Source of the DNA: Sipunculus nudus
Lineage: Eukaryota > Annelida > Sipuncula > Golfingiida > Sipunculidae
Assembly: GCA_026874595.1 (NCBI GenBank)
Contig: CM049309.1
Location: 22,675,033 to 22,739,032 of the forward strand
Length of the DNA: 64,000 nt
Reading direction: 5' to 3'
In this document: positions 47,906 to 59,989 of the stretch, in pieces
Layout: every line of letters starts with the position of its first letter
How positions within the stretch are numbered: position 1 is the first letter of the stretch
The notes under the pieces: model-generated
What the model was told of the DNA's origin: nothing
What the model saw: only the letters and a program-made list of their open reading frames with translations
Database searches by the model: none
Translations under genes and position numbers: made by a program

Positions 47906-49620
47906 CCTAAATCATATTGCTTATTATTTTGAGCTAGATTTAAGCCATAACTCAAACAATAGCTTATAATGCTGTTATATTTACTCCCTGTCAATAGAAT
48001 TTATCCGCTGGACCGGTTATATGTAGATACCTTCAGGCCATCCCATACCCCCCCCCCCCCCTTTCCCGACTTTGGGACCTTTTTTAAAAGTTTTTGTCAT
48101 AAGCTCTTCTGAGAGTTAAACCCACCTTTTCCTGAATCCTCGATCCGCCCTTGACGAAGGTTTCACATGTTTAAATTTATATTTTACTTTAATAATTTCC
48201 CTAAATGGCATTATAACGCCTAAAAAACACCTTTTGTTCTGAGCTAGCCGATTAGATAAAAAGAAATCCTAAAGATAACAGTTAAGCTATTTCTTGCGTG
48301 CTTCTATGGCACTCCTTCAGTACTGTATCAAGTAAGTGGCGGGGACCGTGTGTCACTACATCAAAGGAGCAATATGCGGTGAAAATTTATTTGCTTCCCT
48401 AATCCAGTTACTGCATAAATTCACCCGAAACAATATCATTTCCCATGATCCAATGGAGAACAAAAAAATGTTAATCTATATTACAAAAGACGGTGGTCAC
48501 ACGGGACTTTTGTTACACATCTCTTCCATGGCCACGCCTCGGATATGCACGTTTTTCGTCTTGGAATGCCGGGACGATGCAAAGTGTGTTGTTCTAAGAT
48601 GGATCGTTTCCAATAAGTTTACCATAATCCTGAGATATTTAACTTTATTTTCATGGGGCGATTGCAGACTAAGCTATCCAAGATAGTTGTTGTACACTGT
48701 TTTACCACTAGGGCACAGCGCTACGCTTTACACCCCATCCCCTAACTTTTGGCCTATGTACCTATTGACTGAGTAAACAGGCAAGACAAAACATATCTTT
48801 TTATTGACATTTCCTGGCTGGAAAGGGAATAGAAAGAAAAGACATCAAATATAATTTCACTATTCAGGGTAAGACTAGATTAAATATCCTGAAACATACT
48901 TGACCAAGAGTGAGCATTCAGTTTTACAAATGAATTTGATATAAACAGTTCTTCCTATGTAGTGCTGACATCTACTGGTCAACTGCACCAAAATGACTAA
49001 AGGAAACATTGACATTTATTTTTATGGTTTAGTTAACCTAAATTACATAAACCTCAAACCTCGAACCTCGAAATTCACTTTACAGATAATTTTTATTACA
49101 CTTATAATTACAGAGCGATTTTTAAAAAAAATGGGAGAACCGCGAATAACGCCTTTTGGACAACGAACAAATTCTCAAACTGGCTACGGCGATCTCAGCC
49201 TAGTGGATCCGTCCCTGTCACAACCGCGTCACCGATGTTCTAGATCACGTGTTTTCTTTTTCTCCAGTTTATATGTCATATTCTACTTTGTTTTATAGTC
49301 AAGCAGGAACAGGTGATATTTATCTTCAGGACGCTCATATCACTTTCAACATAACCACTTGGTCAGGTAAGAATATACTAGTATCATTTAATATGATCAT
49401 TAGATGCTTCATCCCTAAAAAATTCAAATCATAATAAAAAATGGTAAATGTATAATCATACATAATAACAAATTATTGAAAGAACGGGTGCCATGTGAAT
49501 CGATCAACGACAACAACGATTCCACTGTAAAAACAAGTGGTAAAACAGCCATATTGCAGCGGACATATATTTCCCCGGGAACTTTCACCCAAAAGCCCAA
49601 AATATCTCGAGTCTTGGGGT
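47906..49620. other. Intergenic, no gene seen
   Basis: Contains a poly-C tract at 48048-48061 and, near 48140, CCTCGATCCGCCCTTGACG, the reverse of the GGCGGATCC word near 23780. A 116-codon + frame at 48336-48686 begins without an ATG and has no recognisable motif. Confidence 0.4.
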
Positions 49621-50315
49621 TGTAACAAATCGAGTTTATTTTCGAATACGTCACAAATGCCTTCGCCATCGTTGACTGGTTCCAGTCTCACAAACAGTCC
49701 TTCCATAACTATCTACACCGTTGTCTGGCTTCGCCCGCCGTTAACTGGCTGTAACTGTACAATACAAAGTCCACAAAACTTCTAACGCCCTCCTTGACTA
49801 TAAATATAAAATTTCTAGGACCAATACTCGTCCAAAACGCTGTACGTGACACACCCTCCGTCCTGTGCAAATCTACAACTCACAACACGTCTGGCTAACG
49901 TCTAAACTGAACACTCGAGACTATCTTCACAACAATCTGGACTGATACTCTCTCGCTCTAACATCGACACTCTCCCCCGGCCCTGGGGCCGGCGTATATA
50001 CACCTAACGCAAAGAAACTTCTGGAAATACCAGACAACCAATGTTCCATAGACTTCTCTACACGGAAACTACCAGATAAGGTTCCCAGACGCATGTCTAG
50101 ACCTCCGGAATGTCTAGTCATCCAGTCATAGCAAACCATTGTGCAGTGAGTTTAATTACTTGACACATTGACAAACCAATCTACTGATCAACACAACTAA
50201 TAATAAAGATAAATTCAACATTATTAAATATTATTTACCCCGTTTCCCTGACTATCTCATTATACTATGGGCTCTCTTTTAACATAACCTGTCTTTGTAA
50301 TACATTTGTGTCACA
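49621..50315 (-). mobile_element. Candidate LTR on the minus strand
   Basis: Read on the minus strand it starts TGTGACACAAATG and could end AACTCGATTTGTTACA, with a TATATACGCCGGCC box mid-way and AAAATAAA near the end, which is an LTR-like layout. Matching target duplications were not found and there is no second copy in the window, so boundaries are tentative. Sequence between 49424 and 49706 opens minus frames of about 80 codons of unknown meaning. Confidence 0.3.
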
Positions 50316-50404
50316 AATGTAGAGAGGGAACCCAGTGTATTGTTATGCGAGGAAACCAGACAGGGTAGTCTGTGTCTGTGTTTTAGTGGGCCAGTGTTTT
50401 TTTA

Positions 50405-50705
50405 AGAGCATTGCTTGTTAATAGCAGGTATCCATGTTAGATTCATCAGCCATAGAGTGAAGAAAAAAGTGTGGGTGGATGCCATCTGAAATTTTGAATT
50501 GCAAGGTCATTTTCAAGGTCAAACCGAAAAATGGGCCAGCGCGGTCAATTTTTTACTTTCGTGGACACTGTTTGTTAATATCAGGCATCCATGGCAGATC
50601 AAACAACGAAACAGTGATAGAAAAGTGTAAGTGGATGCCTTCCTACATTTTAAACTTAAAGGTGATTTTAACGGTCATTTCAAGGTCAAACTGAAGAAAA
50701 TTTAA
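50405..50705. repeat. Diverged tandem duplication, ~158-bp period
   Basis: TTGTTAATA.CAGG.ATCCATG recurs at about 50413 and 50571, each copy followed by AAAAGTGT...GTGGATGCC and by CATTT.AAGGTCAAAC. It resembles in style the array at 1-862 (AAGGTCA words). Confidence 0.7.
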
Positions 50706-51221
50706 TCTGAACGGGGATAGCTTTTCTCAATATATAAAACCAAAGTATATTCGGCAACCTTATGCTTTAAAGATATTTTTGTGTCAAGTACAACGACACA
50801 AGCCACGTAATAATTATATTCATAATTAATACACTTTTAAATGTATGAAAAATGCAACTTAAAGTGTCTTTTGTTTAACACAGTAATGTTTACACTATTC
50901 TAAATCAAGGCATATAGAATCGGAGTAAAGTGGTACCTTTATGTGTTCCTCAAAGTGTCTTTTAAACACTTTACATGATAACAGAATAAAAATGGCCACA
51001 TTTTGAAGAATGCAGGATAAAAGGTCCATATAATGAGGTCCTTATAATAATGTTGTTTTGGGAGCGAGTTGTTGGTATCAGAAAAAGAGGGGTCTTACAC
51101 ATGAGGACTTATGATCAAACCAAGAAAAAGTCCCAAGATCCGGAAAATCGGGGGGTCCAGGCCGCAATAATTGGTTTTAACCTCTTAAAAAAGGTTACAG
51201 GGCTGAAGAGCTGTGTGTGTG

Positions 51222-51270
51222 TGTGGGGGGGGGGGGGGGCGTGTGGGGGGGGGGGCGGGGGGGGGGGGGC
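51222..51270. repeat. G-rich tract with four or more G runs
   Basis: (GT)n leads into G runs of 15, 10, 4 and 13 bases separated by C or CGTGT. It fits the G-quadruplex pattern on +. The Pro-rich minus frame through it is an artefact. Exact length is unreliable. Confidence 0.85.
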
Positions 51271-51460
51271 TTCCAAACCCCTGAATCCCTCCCATGTGTC
51301 CGCTTTTGCAAAGACCCTGGATAGACGTTTTACACTTAAAGTTAAAAAGCACAAGAACTGAAACATTCCAAACCCCTGAATCCCTCCCATGTGTCCGCTT
51401 TTGCAAAGACCCTGGATAGACGTTTTACACTTAAAGTTAAAAAGCACAACAACTGAAACA
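51271..51460. repeat. 95-bp perfect tandem duplication
   Basis: 51271-51365 and 51366-51460 both start TTCCAAACCCCTGAATCCCT and differ at a single base (CACAAG against CACAAC). Very recent, or an assembly error next to the G tract. Confidence 0.95.
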
Positions 51461-53555
51461 TTCAAAATGGCTATAAAATAGCTGTTACAATGACGATTAA
51501 TGGGATTTCTATATACATATATATATATTAAACCATTGTGGTGTAGTTCAAATAGGATCATTCAGTGGTATTGCACTTCAGACACCCACATGAATATTGT
51601 AACTGATCCAGGGATTAGTTCAACGGTAAATACCAAACTTAACATGACAATGGCAGATAAGTAAAATAAAACTTAATCATTATTTAGCCGATTTAAAAAA
51701 AATACATTAAATGATTTTTCCCCAAAGAGACTTTTTGAGACTTTTCATGTTATTCACTAGAATTTTCTGGACATCATACAACAAAAATCATTTCTGTTGC
51801 AATTTGTTCCGGGTGTGGCTTAAAAATTAAGTAAAATGTCCAGCAAACACACACACACAGACGAACTCATAATAAACGGAGATGAAAGCCTGTCCTGCTT
51901 GCGGAGGCAATACTATGAAGGCAGTCACAGTCAGAGGAAATGTGTCATGATATCAGCGGTGGAACAAAAGTTGTCCATCTTTTCCGTAGCTAAGACGGTA
52001 ACAATATAAAAGGTTAAGTAAACCTATTCCACGTGCGTTTGTTGTGTGATGGGAGGATTTCATTGAGATCCCAGACTTTGCCCTGATTTGATTGGCAGGT
52101 ACACATGTGACATCATGGATTGAATTTTATCAACAACTCAGATCTAGTAATGCATGTTGTTTTTATTCTCTGCTGAAACTTTGGGACTGGCAGAGGCAGA
52201 AATGTTGTGCTTTTACTGAGATCGAGAATTTTAAGTCACAATGGATTTCCCAGTGTGTGACGTCACTGCCGAGTTGACAGTGCTCATAGATGTGCCAATA
52301 GTTTTTGAACAAATCACACAACCTCTTGTTTTTAGAGGAAAAATAGATAGAAAAAAATATTTTTCCTCCAGGAATTGGGTTCATTTTATGTAAAATCTAT
52401 ATTATTATTTTTTTCATAGGCAATTATGTTATATGATAATATAAAGAGATTTGGAATACGTTTGCTTGATCTTAATATAAGATCATCAACGAGTGGTCTG
52501 ATCTAAATTCAATATGAGTGGCAGCAAGCAATGAACGTAATCCATTGTAAACAATGTAGTGTAGCTAATAACATTATGTAGAAGTTATCCCCGCAGCTGT
52601 ATCAAATTTGGTTTATATACGCTGATTAAGTATGGAGATCCATGAACACAATAAAAGGTGAGGTTATAGTGCCGACTTCTATTAGACTATCTACTTAAAT
52701 CAATGAAAAGGTTTCTTTCTACGGTTACTTCCATTTTATTATTATTATAAGATTATATTGCTTATCCAAAGAAAATTTTCTGCTGACAAGAGAATTCTTA
52801 AGATATTTGTTCTTGATTTATAGGAATCATGCATGAGATCAAGAAAATATTTTTAAGATTTTTATAGGACAAGTTATATTATCTTACCATGTCTTCATCA
52901 TAACAAACAACATTTCTAGCCTTTATGTCACACATATGAGAAAACAAGACGAATTCAGACAAAGTGTCCTTTTATTTTGCAAATGCGTAGCAAATTAAGA
53001 ACAGCAAAGCGACTTCGATTCTTAACAGAACAGACACTAACTAATAAGTTGATAAGTTTTCCAGAATTTAATGATAAACAGCTGGAGAAGTTTTACCTTT
53101 GCTAAATATGTCATTACATTAGACTGGCTGACTTTTGTCATATGGTCAGGATCATCAAACATGAATCAACAAGTATGACAAATAGAACCAGCCAGAAAAG
53201 ACGTTATTATACAGCTTGATCTGTGACGCAGAATCTTCATTTTGTGTTTCTCTAAAGAATTGTCAATCTACTGGATAATCTGTTTAAAAAAATAGCTTAA
53301 CAACTTAAATGTACCTGAAAATCTGAGGATCCTACTTCTTAGATTTTCATGATCCAAACATTTTCCTATATAACATGCTCTTCCTGTTCTGTTAACGTGT
53401 GTTTCCAATTTTTTGCCGTTCGTTTCCTTTATATCAGTATTATATAGTATATATCATATCAAAACAACAGTTACAAGTTTGTTTACAGTTAGATAATAAT
53501 AAGCGAATAAGCGATGCAAACCTTTAGGCTCACGGGGTAACAGCCCAGGGTTGGT
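51461..53555. other. Intergenic / 3' side of the secreted-protein gene, no other gene seen
   Basis: AT-rich. Part may be 3' UTR of the minus-strand gene starting at 56985. No close polyadenylation signal was fixed. Confidence 0.45.
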
Positions 53556-53559
53556 ACTG

Positions 53560-56006
53560 CTAGTATATCAACCAGGTCTTACGGTAGAGGGTTTTGCATA
53601 AGGCACACCTCCACTTGAAAGGGAAGTAGTACTCAGCTTTGAATTCGGACTTCAGCTCCAAGTATTTGCGACTGCCAAACCTGTTGTAAGAATTTCTGAT
53701 ACTGGAGGAATATGTGGGCTTACTTGTGTCAAAACGGTACAGGAACGTGGACTGATACGTGGCTCGGACTACTAAGAAAGACAATTTAGGACCGAGGCTT
53801 GCTTTGAATATACCTCTGTAAAAATCTGCAGAGGCGCGGGCAATAGACAGACAGCCACTTCTTATATTCAGTGTCGACATGAGCGATTTTAAAAGGGAGT
53901 ATTTATTGAGGACTCGGATTATATTTTCAACAATGGGGATACACAAACCAACATCAAACTTTACATTTGGCAAACTCGATTTCCATTCGAGTGTTACAGT
54001 GATCTTTACATATTTGTAGAAAGTGCAAGAAAATACTTGCTTAGGGACACATTTCTTGTTATCTAATGAAATGCTGCAGCCTGGAAGCGACAGGTCGAGG
54101 CTTCTAATAAGACGTTGTTCATTCGTTTTGGCATTTTGCATCTCCTGAAAAGCTTCCTGAACCGTTATATTTTCTGGTACAACAAGGTCTTGTTTCTTAA
54201 CAGGCTTGTGTTTTTCCAGTTCTGTCTCCGTTTTCTGTCCTTCCTCGAACATTTTATCCATCTGCTTTGTCACAGGGGACACTAAAACAATCAGAAACCT
54301 TACTTACAATTTTCAACTGTCTTGGTTGTGCCATCATAAAACATACAGCTAATTCTTCACAGAAATTTTTATAAAAAGCTTTAAATAACCACATACCGTC
54401 ATAATATGAGCAAGGGTATTCACTTCTCACAAAATTTGTTAAATTAGCAAATTAATGTTACACACGATGTCACTCACCAAAGTTCTCATCAAACGACTTG
54501 ACGGCTGCATAAGAAAGATGTCCACAGCTGGTGCGGTTGTCACAAAGGCAGTCCATGTAAGTCATGACACTCTTGGCCAAACGATCCCCGAGTTCTTCAG
54601 CACGATCTTGCACGTTTTTTAAAACATATGTGATAATATCAGAGTAACAGTCATGGTTTATCCATAATTCTATTTAGAAGTGACGTCATAATACAATACT
54701 TTAGAACGTTTCCTATGAACTTTTATGAACATGAAGTTGATTTTCCTGTCATTAAACATTCAAATACAGCAAAGTTCAATATCTTTAACTTTAAATAATT
54801 ATAACAATCAGAAGCATTTTAATGACTGGTAATGAAACATTAAAGGTTCCGTAATAGGCTTCGTCACATAAACTTGGTTCACTATATACTTGTATAATCA
54901 TTATGAAAAATAAGATAAATAATCCGGTGAATCAGTCTAACCGTGGGCTGGTTATGAGTTTAAGTAATTGCATCACCATGGAGTTTGGTATATGAAACAG
55001 CCATCGATGAACATGGTTATCCACAAATCTGTCAATGTAATATATATGCTTTATTTAGCATCAGTAGGAACCGTCAAAAACCTGTATTGGCTTAGAACGC
55101 GACATACCATATTTATATCTCTCGTTACAGTAGCTGGCCAGGTTCCTGTTGAATTCCTCAATTTTTTCTGGGTCTGGTAGATCATCGTTCGGATCGGTTT
55201 GTTGTCTTCTGTAGAAGGATCTGCGGTTGGCTGACTTGGCTCTTAAATGATTTGGACACCCGGACTCGAGACCGTAGCTCACTCCACGAGTCAAACACAA
55301 GTACTCACTGGCTATATTTTCCTCAAGATCTTCAAGTCTGCAAGGATTCATGTAAAAAAGAATTTTTCTGTCATGCTTTATTTAAATTCGTTAAAATGTC
55401 ACTATTAAATATATAACTTTGAATATTAAAAGGAAAAATCAATCATTTTATCATGCAAAAGATCGGTCGTAAGGCTAAATTAAACAGTAATAAAAAGTTT
55501 GTATTATGCTATGACTGAAGATAAATGAAAAATGCTCAATGTTTTCATCTTGACTTTTGAAACTGACCATTTTACAAACTGGCCTGACTATATACTGTTA
55601 AAAAGGTCCATTTCGAGTTTTAAATAAAGACTGTCTCTTGCACCGTTAATATAAATAAGCCAAATAGATAAACAAGCTCCTACAACCATCGCGCATGCGT
55701 TATAAAAACTTGTTAGCAGAAATTACTTGCAGTCCATAAATATGCAGCCAGAGTATTCCGGAAATCACATAAAACCTGCAAATAAGGCAGGTGAATATAT
55801 GTCATTATTAAGCAAAGCATTAATTATGGAAGCATTACCTGTCCAGTGTTTCTTGTGTTGGGTTGCTCAGAAACTCCTTACACGTCTCTCTCATCTGACG
55901 AACAGTGTCAGGAGCAAATCTCATCTCGGACGATGACTTCTCGAAGTGTTTGCAATTTCTAAATGATAGCGATTAATTTGGTATACATTATGTTTTGTGT
56001 TATGGT

Positions 56007-56038
<32 letters not shown>

Positions 56039-56985
56039 GGGCTAAGAGGCACAAATAGTCCTTCTCCATATATTTAACTAAGAAAGTGTGGCATCAGTGA
56101 TGAGGCGGGACGGACGGACGGACAGACGCGGACGATTTTAACAGCCCTCCCTCCTTACGGCTGGGGACTTATAATAACAATTATGATAATAATAATAACA
56201 ATAATAATAATAATTATTTATTATTATCCTAACTATCATGTTTTAGTATTTTACATGCAATCCGTCATGATAAATACTTCTCATTTTGACACGGTGACCA
56301 GTAAAAAAGCTTACCGTTTAAATTGTGCAAACTCATCCCCTGTTTCCTTTAGGTAGGATTTTCCGAAATTTTTCAGAAATTCATCAGTGTCAAGTTTTTC
56401 TTCGTTTTTGCTGACACTCCGGCTGCCTATATAAGATCTATCAGAGTCACACCTGATATGCTAAATCCTTTATTACTGTGCAAAATACTAACACTTTTTT
56501 AACTTAATTGATTCTGTAAAGAAAATTGTTTTGCTTAGGGCCCATTCCAGTCGCCCAGCTACGATAGCGTAAACCGTGAGGGCTGCAATAAGAGCTTTGT
56601 GGATGCCTGAGGTAATTATACTTGCCGGTTTTCTCCCCATACTTTGTCAGGAAAGATGCGAGACTTGTTGGTTCAAACAGTTGGACCGCTTCATTGTCAT
56701 CCTTCACTGATATTTCTTCTGAAGCCTACGACCACAGATCATCAACCTAACATTCAATCTTACATAAAGATACAGGATGAAATTTTATTACAAAAGGAAA
56801 AATTAGAGTTCAAAAGTCAAGTTCGTGTCAAACTAAATTTCGAATTAACCGTATACGTCTCTGTACATAAATTATAACATGTTATCACTTGACGTTCTTG
56901 GCCATACCTGGATTTCGTCTGCCATAAGCGATGGTAATAACAACAAAATCAGCCAAACATGCGTCAACCCTGACCCACACTGCAT
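53560..56985 (-). CDS. Uncharacterised secreted protein, seven coding exons (~517 residues)
   Basis: Minus-strand exons: 56985-56908, 56725-56626, 56426-56315, 55958-55839, 55337-55108, 54669-54478, 54281-53560, totalling 1554 nt with TAG. Phases agree at every junction. Donors are GT, except the second intron, which uses GC (CCG|GCAAGT). The ATG follows an acceptor (GTTGTAG) by 11 bases. Residues 1-22 form a signal peptide with a WLILLLLPSLMA core, so it is secreted. The middle is acidic and helical (EKLDTDEFLKNF, LEDLEENIAS) with scattered cysteines (C99, C123, C151, C164, C221, then CLCDNRTSC at 254-262, with an N-glycosylation site at N258). A Lys/Glu-rich linker (about 285-315) leads to a roughly 200-residue C-terminal part with a second site (NIT) and paired cysteines (CSISLDNKKC, CALC), rich in beta-type residues. 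I recognise no family. It sits alone with no co-oriented neighbour. Confidence 0.8.
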
Positions 56986-57109
56986 GGCTTTTGTTTCTAC
57001 AACACATGGGTAACAAAGTAAAAATTACAATATGCAACCTTCGGTTAAAACTACATGATATTTTAGTGCGGTGTATCACCTAAAGCTTTAGAAAAGCATC
57101 CTAGGTTCA

Positions 57110-57112
<3 letters not shown>

Positions 57113-57173
<61 letters not shown>

Positions 57174-57189
57174 TATATTTATATATATA

Positions 57190-57237
<48 letters not shown>
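57113..57237. repeat. (TA)n microsatellite, two long runs
   Basis: Nearly pure AT run interrupted by a short TATATTTATATATATAGGCA piece. It lies between the probable 5' UTR exon and the first coding exon of the secreted-protein gene. Confidence 0.95.
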
Positions 57238-57239
<2 letters not shown>

Positions 57240-57318
57240 CATGATATGAACAAAATTGTCACCTTTTTTTATAAATTTGTGGTCTGAATCACTTCTGTCA
57301 ACGTAGGTCTGTCCTCAC

Positions 57319-57350
57319 CTAATGGCCAGTGACGACCAGTCTGCGCTGGC
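57319..57350 (-). other. Probable 5' UTR exon of the secreted-protein gene
   Basis: On the minus strand, TGTTTCAG precedes and GTGAGGAC follows a 32-nt segment without an ATG (GCCAGCGC ... GCCATTAG). The first coding exon has an acceptor ending at 56997, so at least one leader exon must lie upstream. This is the best candidate; being flanked by an acceptor, it would be an internal leader exon. Confidence 0.45.
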
Positions 57351-57792
57351 CTGAAACACAGCAGAAATATATACTCTTGCGTAACGAAAACTAGGAAGTA
57401 AACTTCTAACCATTCAACTTCATCTGTTTGATTACATGTATGTTAATAAGGTACGGTAAAGGTCACGGAAGGGATATCAGGATAACTGCGTGGCGATAAC
57501 TGTGGCGTTTACTTCCTCGACAGTTTTCTCGTGTGAGATTTAGAAGGTCACGTTAGGTCACACCTAATGGACAATGTGGCATATTTATTATCCATAATCT
57601 ATCGACAAAGTGATTTTGCGGAAGCTCTAGGTAAATAAAGTATTCGTCTTACGGTTAAAGGTACTAATACATTGTGGATGTCATCTTGAAATCCTATGTT
57701 CATTTCTTCAGAGGAAGTTTGTATTTATTACAGTATGGTGTACTGGGCCAGTCTGGTCAAATGGTAAGTGAAATAAAGTGACACTATATATA

Positions 57793-58139
57793 CAGTAAAA
57801 CCCCGCTAACGCGACCAGGGACCAGGCAAAGTGGTCGTGTTAGCAGGGTGGTCGTGTAAGCGGGGTGCATGGAGTCCAATATCTATTGTTGCGTATAGTT
57901 TTGCTAACAGGTTGGGCGGCATTAGAAACAAGCTTAACTATGGCTGGTCAGATGAAAGCGGGCTTTCCCACGTGCCCGGGTAATTAATTACGGGCTATTA
58001 TCTAAGTCCAAGCGGTCGCTACGGGCCATTGGTCGTGATACGGGGCTCATCTGATGTTCGGGGCCAAAAAAAGGTGGTTGTTGGTCGTGATAGCGGAATG
58101 GTCGTGTTAACTGGGAAGTCGTCATATCGGAGTTCACTG
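57793..58139. mobile_element. Pogo/Tigger-like MITE with TA target duplication
   Basis: The left end is TA|CAGTAAAACCCCGCTAACGC. The right end in reverse is TA|CAGTGAACTCCGATATGACG. The termini start CAGT(A/G)AA.C.CCG, typical of pogo/Tigger elements as I know them, and TA is duplicated at both sides. Internal GGTCGTGTTAGC/GGTCGTGATAGCGG words repeat. At 347 bp there is no room for a transposase. Confidence 0.75.
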
Positions 58140-58261
58140 TATAAATTGAGGTGTACTCTACACAACTTGCATGCTCAAAGGATGTTTTACTTATTGTTCA
58201 TCGTCGCTTGTGATTTGACTGGTTTATTCTTATTACCCTGACCCCTTCTGGGTGAGGGTAT

Positions 58262-58350
58262 TGTAATCAGGTCTGTGTGTGTATGAATGTATCTATATAT
58301 CAACATAGGCCTATGTATGTATGCATGTGTGTATGTATGTAAGTGTATGT
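58262..58350. repeat. (GTAT)n-rich tract, left of the hAT-like insertion
   Basis: Imperfect ATGT/GTAT tetranucleotides. The tract resumes at 59663 on the other side of the inserted element, so the two were once one microsatellite. Confidence 0.85.
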
Positions 58351-58354
58351 AGGT

Positions 58355-58753
58355 TAGGGCCCTGCGCGGGCTGATAAATTGAAACCACACCCACAACGCA
58401 TTATGCACCGACAGCCCGCAGCCCGCCCCGCATTCAAAGAAAAATAATTCAGCCCGCCCCACCCAGCAGTTACTATGATTCTTTCAGCCAGCACCTGCTC
58501 GGCCCGCCGCGCATGTTGCAAGTTTCAAGCCCGCAGTCAAGCCCGCAAAATAATGGATAAAAATTTATGATCAAAAGGATTACATATCAAAATTAGTTTT
58601 TACAGCACAATTACCAGCCATGCTTATTTTTAATATATATGAAATGTTTCATGATTGGAATAAAAAAAATAATTTTAATACAGGTTTTAGCAACTATTTA
58701 AACTGTAATTCATAAAATATTTTAAAAGACATTTGGTTCCCTAAATGCATTTA

Positions 58754-58816
<63 letters not shown>

Positions 58817-59662
58817 TTTAAGATATCTTAAACATGTTTTCATATTTAACAGGGGAAATGAGAAGCCCTTTTGTTTTCTTTTTCCTGTTTCTACTTAAAT
58901 TTATAAAAAGACGGTAAAAAAAAAAGATCGATTTCTTTGGGTTTTTGTCCCCAAAGTTACCCCTGGGAATAGTATTGGCTGACCACCAGCCATCCGACTC
59001 CTGAGATGTGTTTGCTAGTTCCAATCTTTTCGGTCATAATCGGCTAATTAGCTGAAACTGAGACTAGTGATACTGTTAAGGGAATACAGAGGAAATCTGA
59101 CCTATGTGGCTCTAGGTTAAGGATGTTCACTGAGACACACATGATCAGAACAGTGTTATCCTACCTCAGTCACCATATTATGCTCCGCCCATAATGGGAT
59201 TTGACCACCCAGTGGTCAGAATCAGTTAAAATAAGACGGCACAAGAGGTTACAATTAGATAAGAAGGCCACCGTAGCCTATGTGCAGTTCAAGGTCAGTT
59301 AAGTCTTCTCAAAAGCCAGCTGTTGCCACACAGTGTCTATTTCAAGATCAAGGGTAATCATGCCCTTGCTTTACTTCTAGTCATATCGTGTAATATGTGA
59401 GACCTGATACAAGCTAGTACAGGGATTACAATCTACATGCAACATCAGACCGGGGTAACCTTTCACAAAGTTATGACCAGTTCCCATTGGAGCTCCAGCT
59501 AGATTTTTTTTTCAAATTTACAATTTTATTTCATGTTTTACTGAACTGCCAGATCAGCTTTCAGCCCGCCTCGCCCGCACAGACTTTATCTCCGGCCCCA
59601 GCACAGAATCCTTAGCAGGGGCCCGAGGCCTGCGGGTCAAAAGCCGTCCCCGCAGGGCCCTA
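58355..59662. mobile_element. hAT-like non-autonomous transposon, 1308 bp
   Basis: The left end TAGGGCCCTGCGCGGGCTG and the right end, reversed, TAGGGCCCTGCGGGGACGG form inverted repeats. The flanking octamers ATGTAGGT and ATGTATGT match at 7 of 8, fitting the 8-bp target duplication of hAT elements. Subterminal zones are rich in GCCCGC (CAGCCCGCCCCGC left, CAGCCCGCCTCGCCCGC right). A (TA)n run lies inside at 58757-58812. No transposase frame survives. Confidence 0.8.
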
Positions 59663-59985
59663 ATGTATGTATGTATGTATGTGTGTATGTACGCATGTAT
59701 GTATGTATGCGTGTATCAAAAAGTTTTAGAATAGGCAAGAAAGTTCAGGGGACAGCTTGGCCAACAATCATTGATGTCCGAGTACTAAGTCCCTTCCATT
59801 CAAACTTCTTGGTATGTATGTAATTATGTATGTGAGTATATATGTTTTTATGTACGTATATAAGTATGTACGTATGTATGTATCTAGGTAAGTATAGGTA
59901 CGTATGTATGTGTATATGTATGTATATGTATATGTTTATGTATGTATATATGTGTTAGTATGTATGTTTGTATGTATGGGTTTCT
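59663..59985. repeat. (GTAT)n-rich tract, right of the hAT-like insertion
   Basis: ATGTATGT-type tetranucleotides at 59663-59715 and 59813-59985 with a non-repetitive piece between. A Tyr/Val-rich + frame at 59904-60098 comes from it. Confidence 0.85.
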
Positions 59986-59989
59986 GCGA

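Noticed and set aside
48336-48686. 116-codon + frame
   Set aside because: No ATG start, no motif, no splice context.
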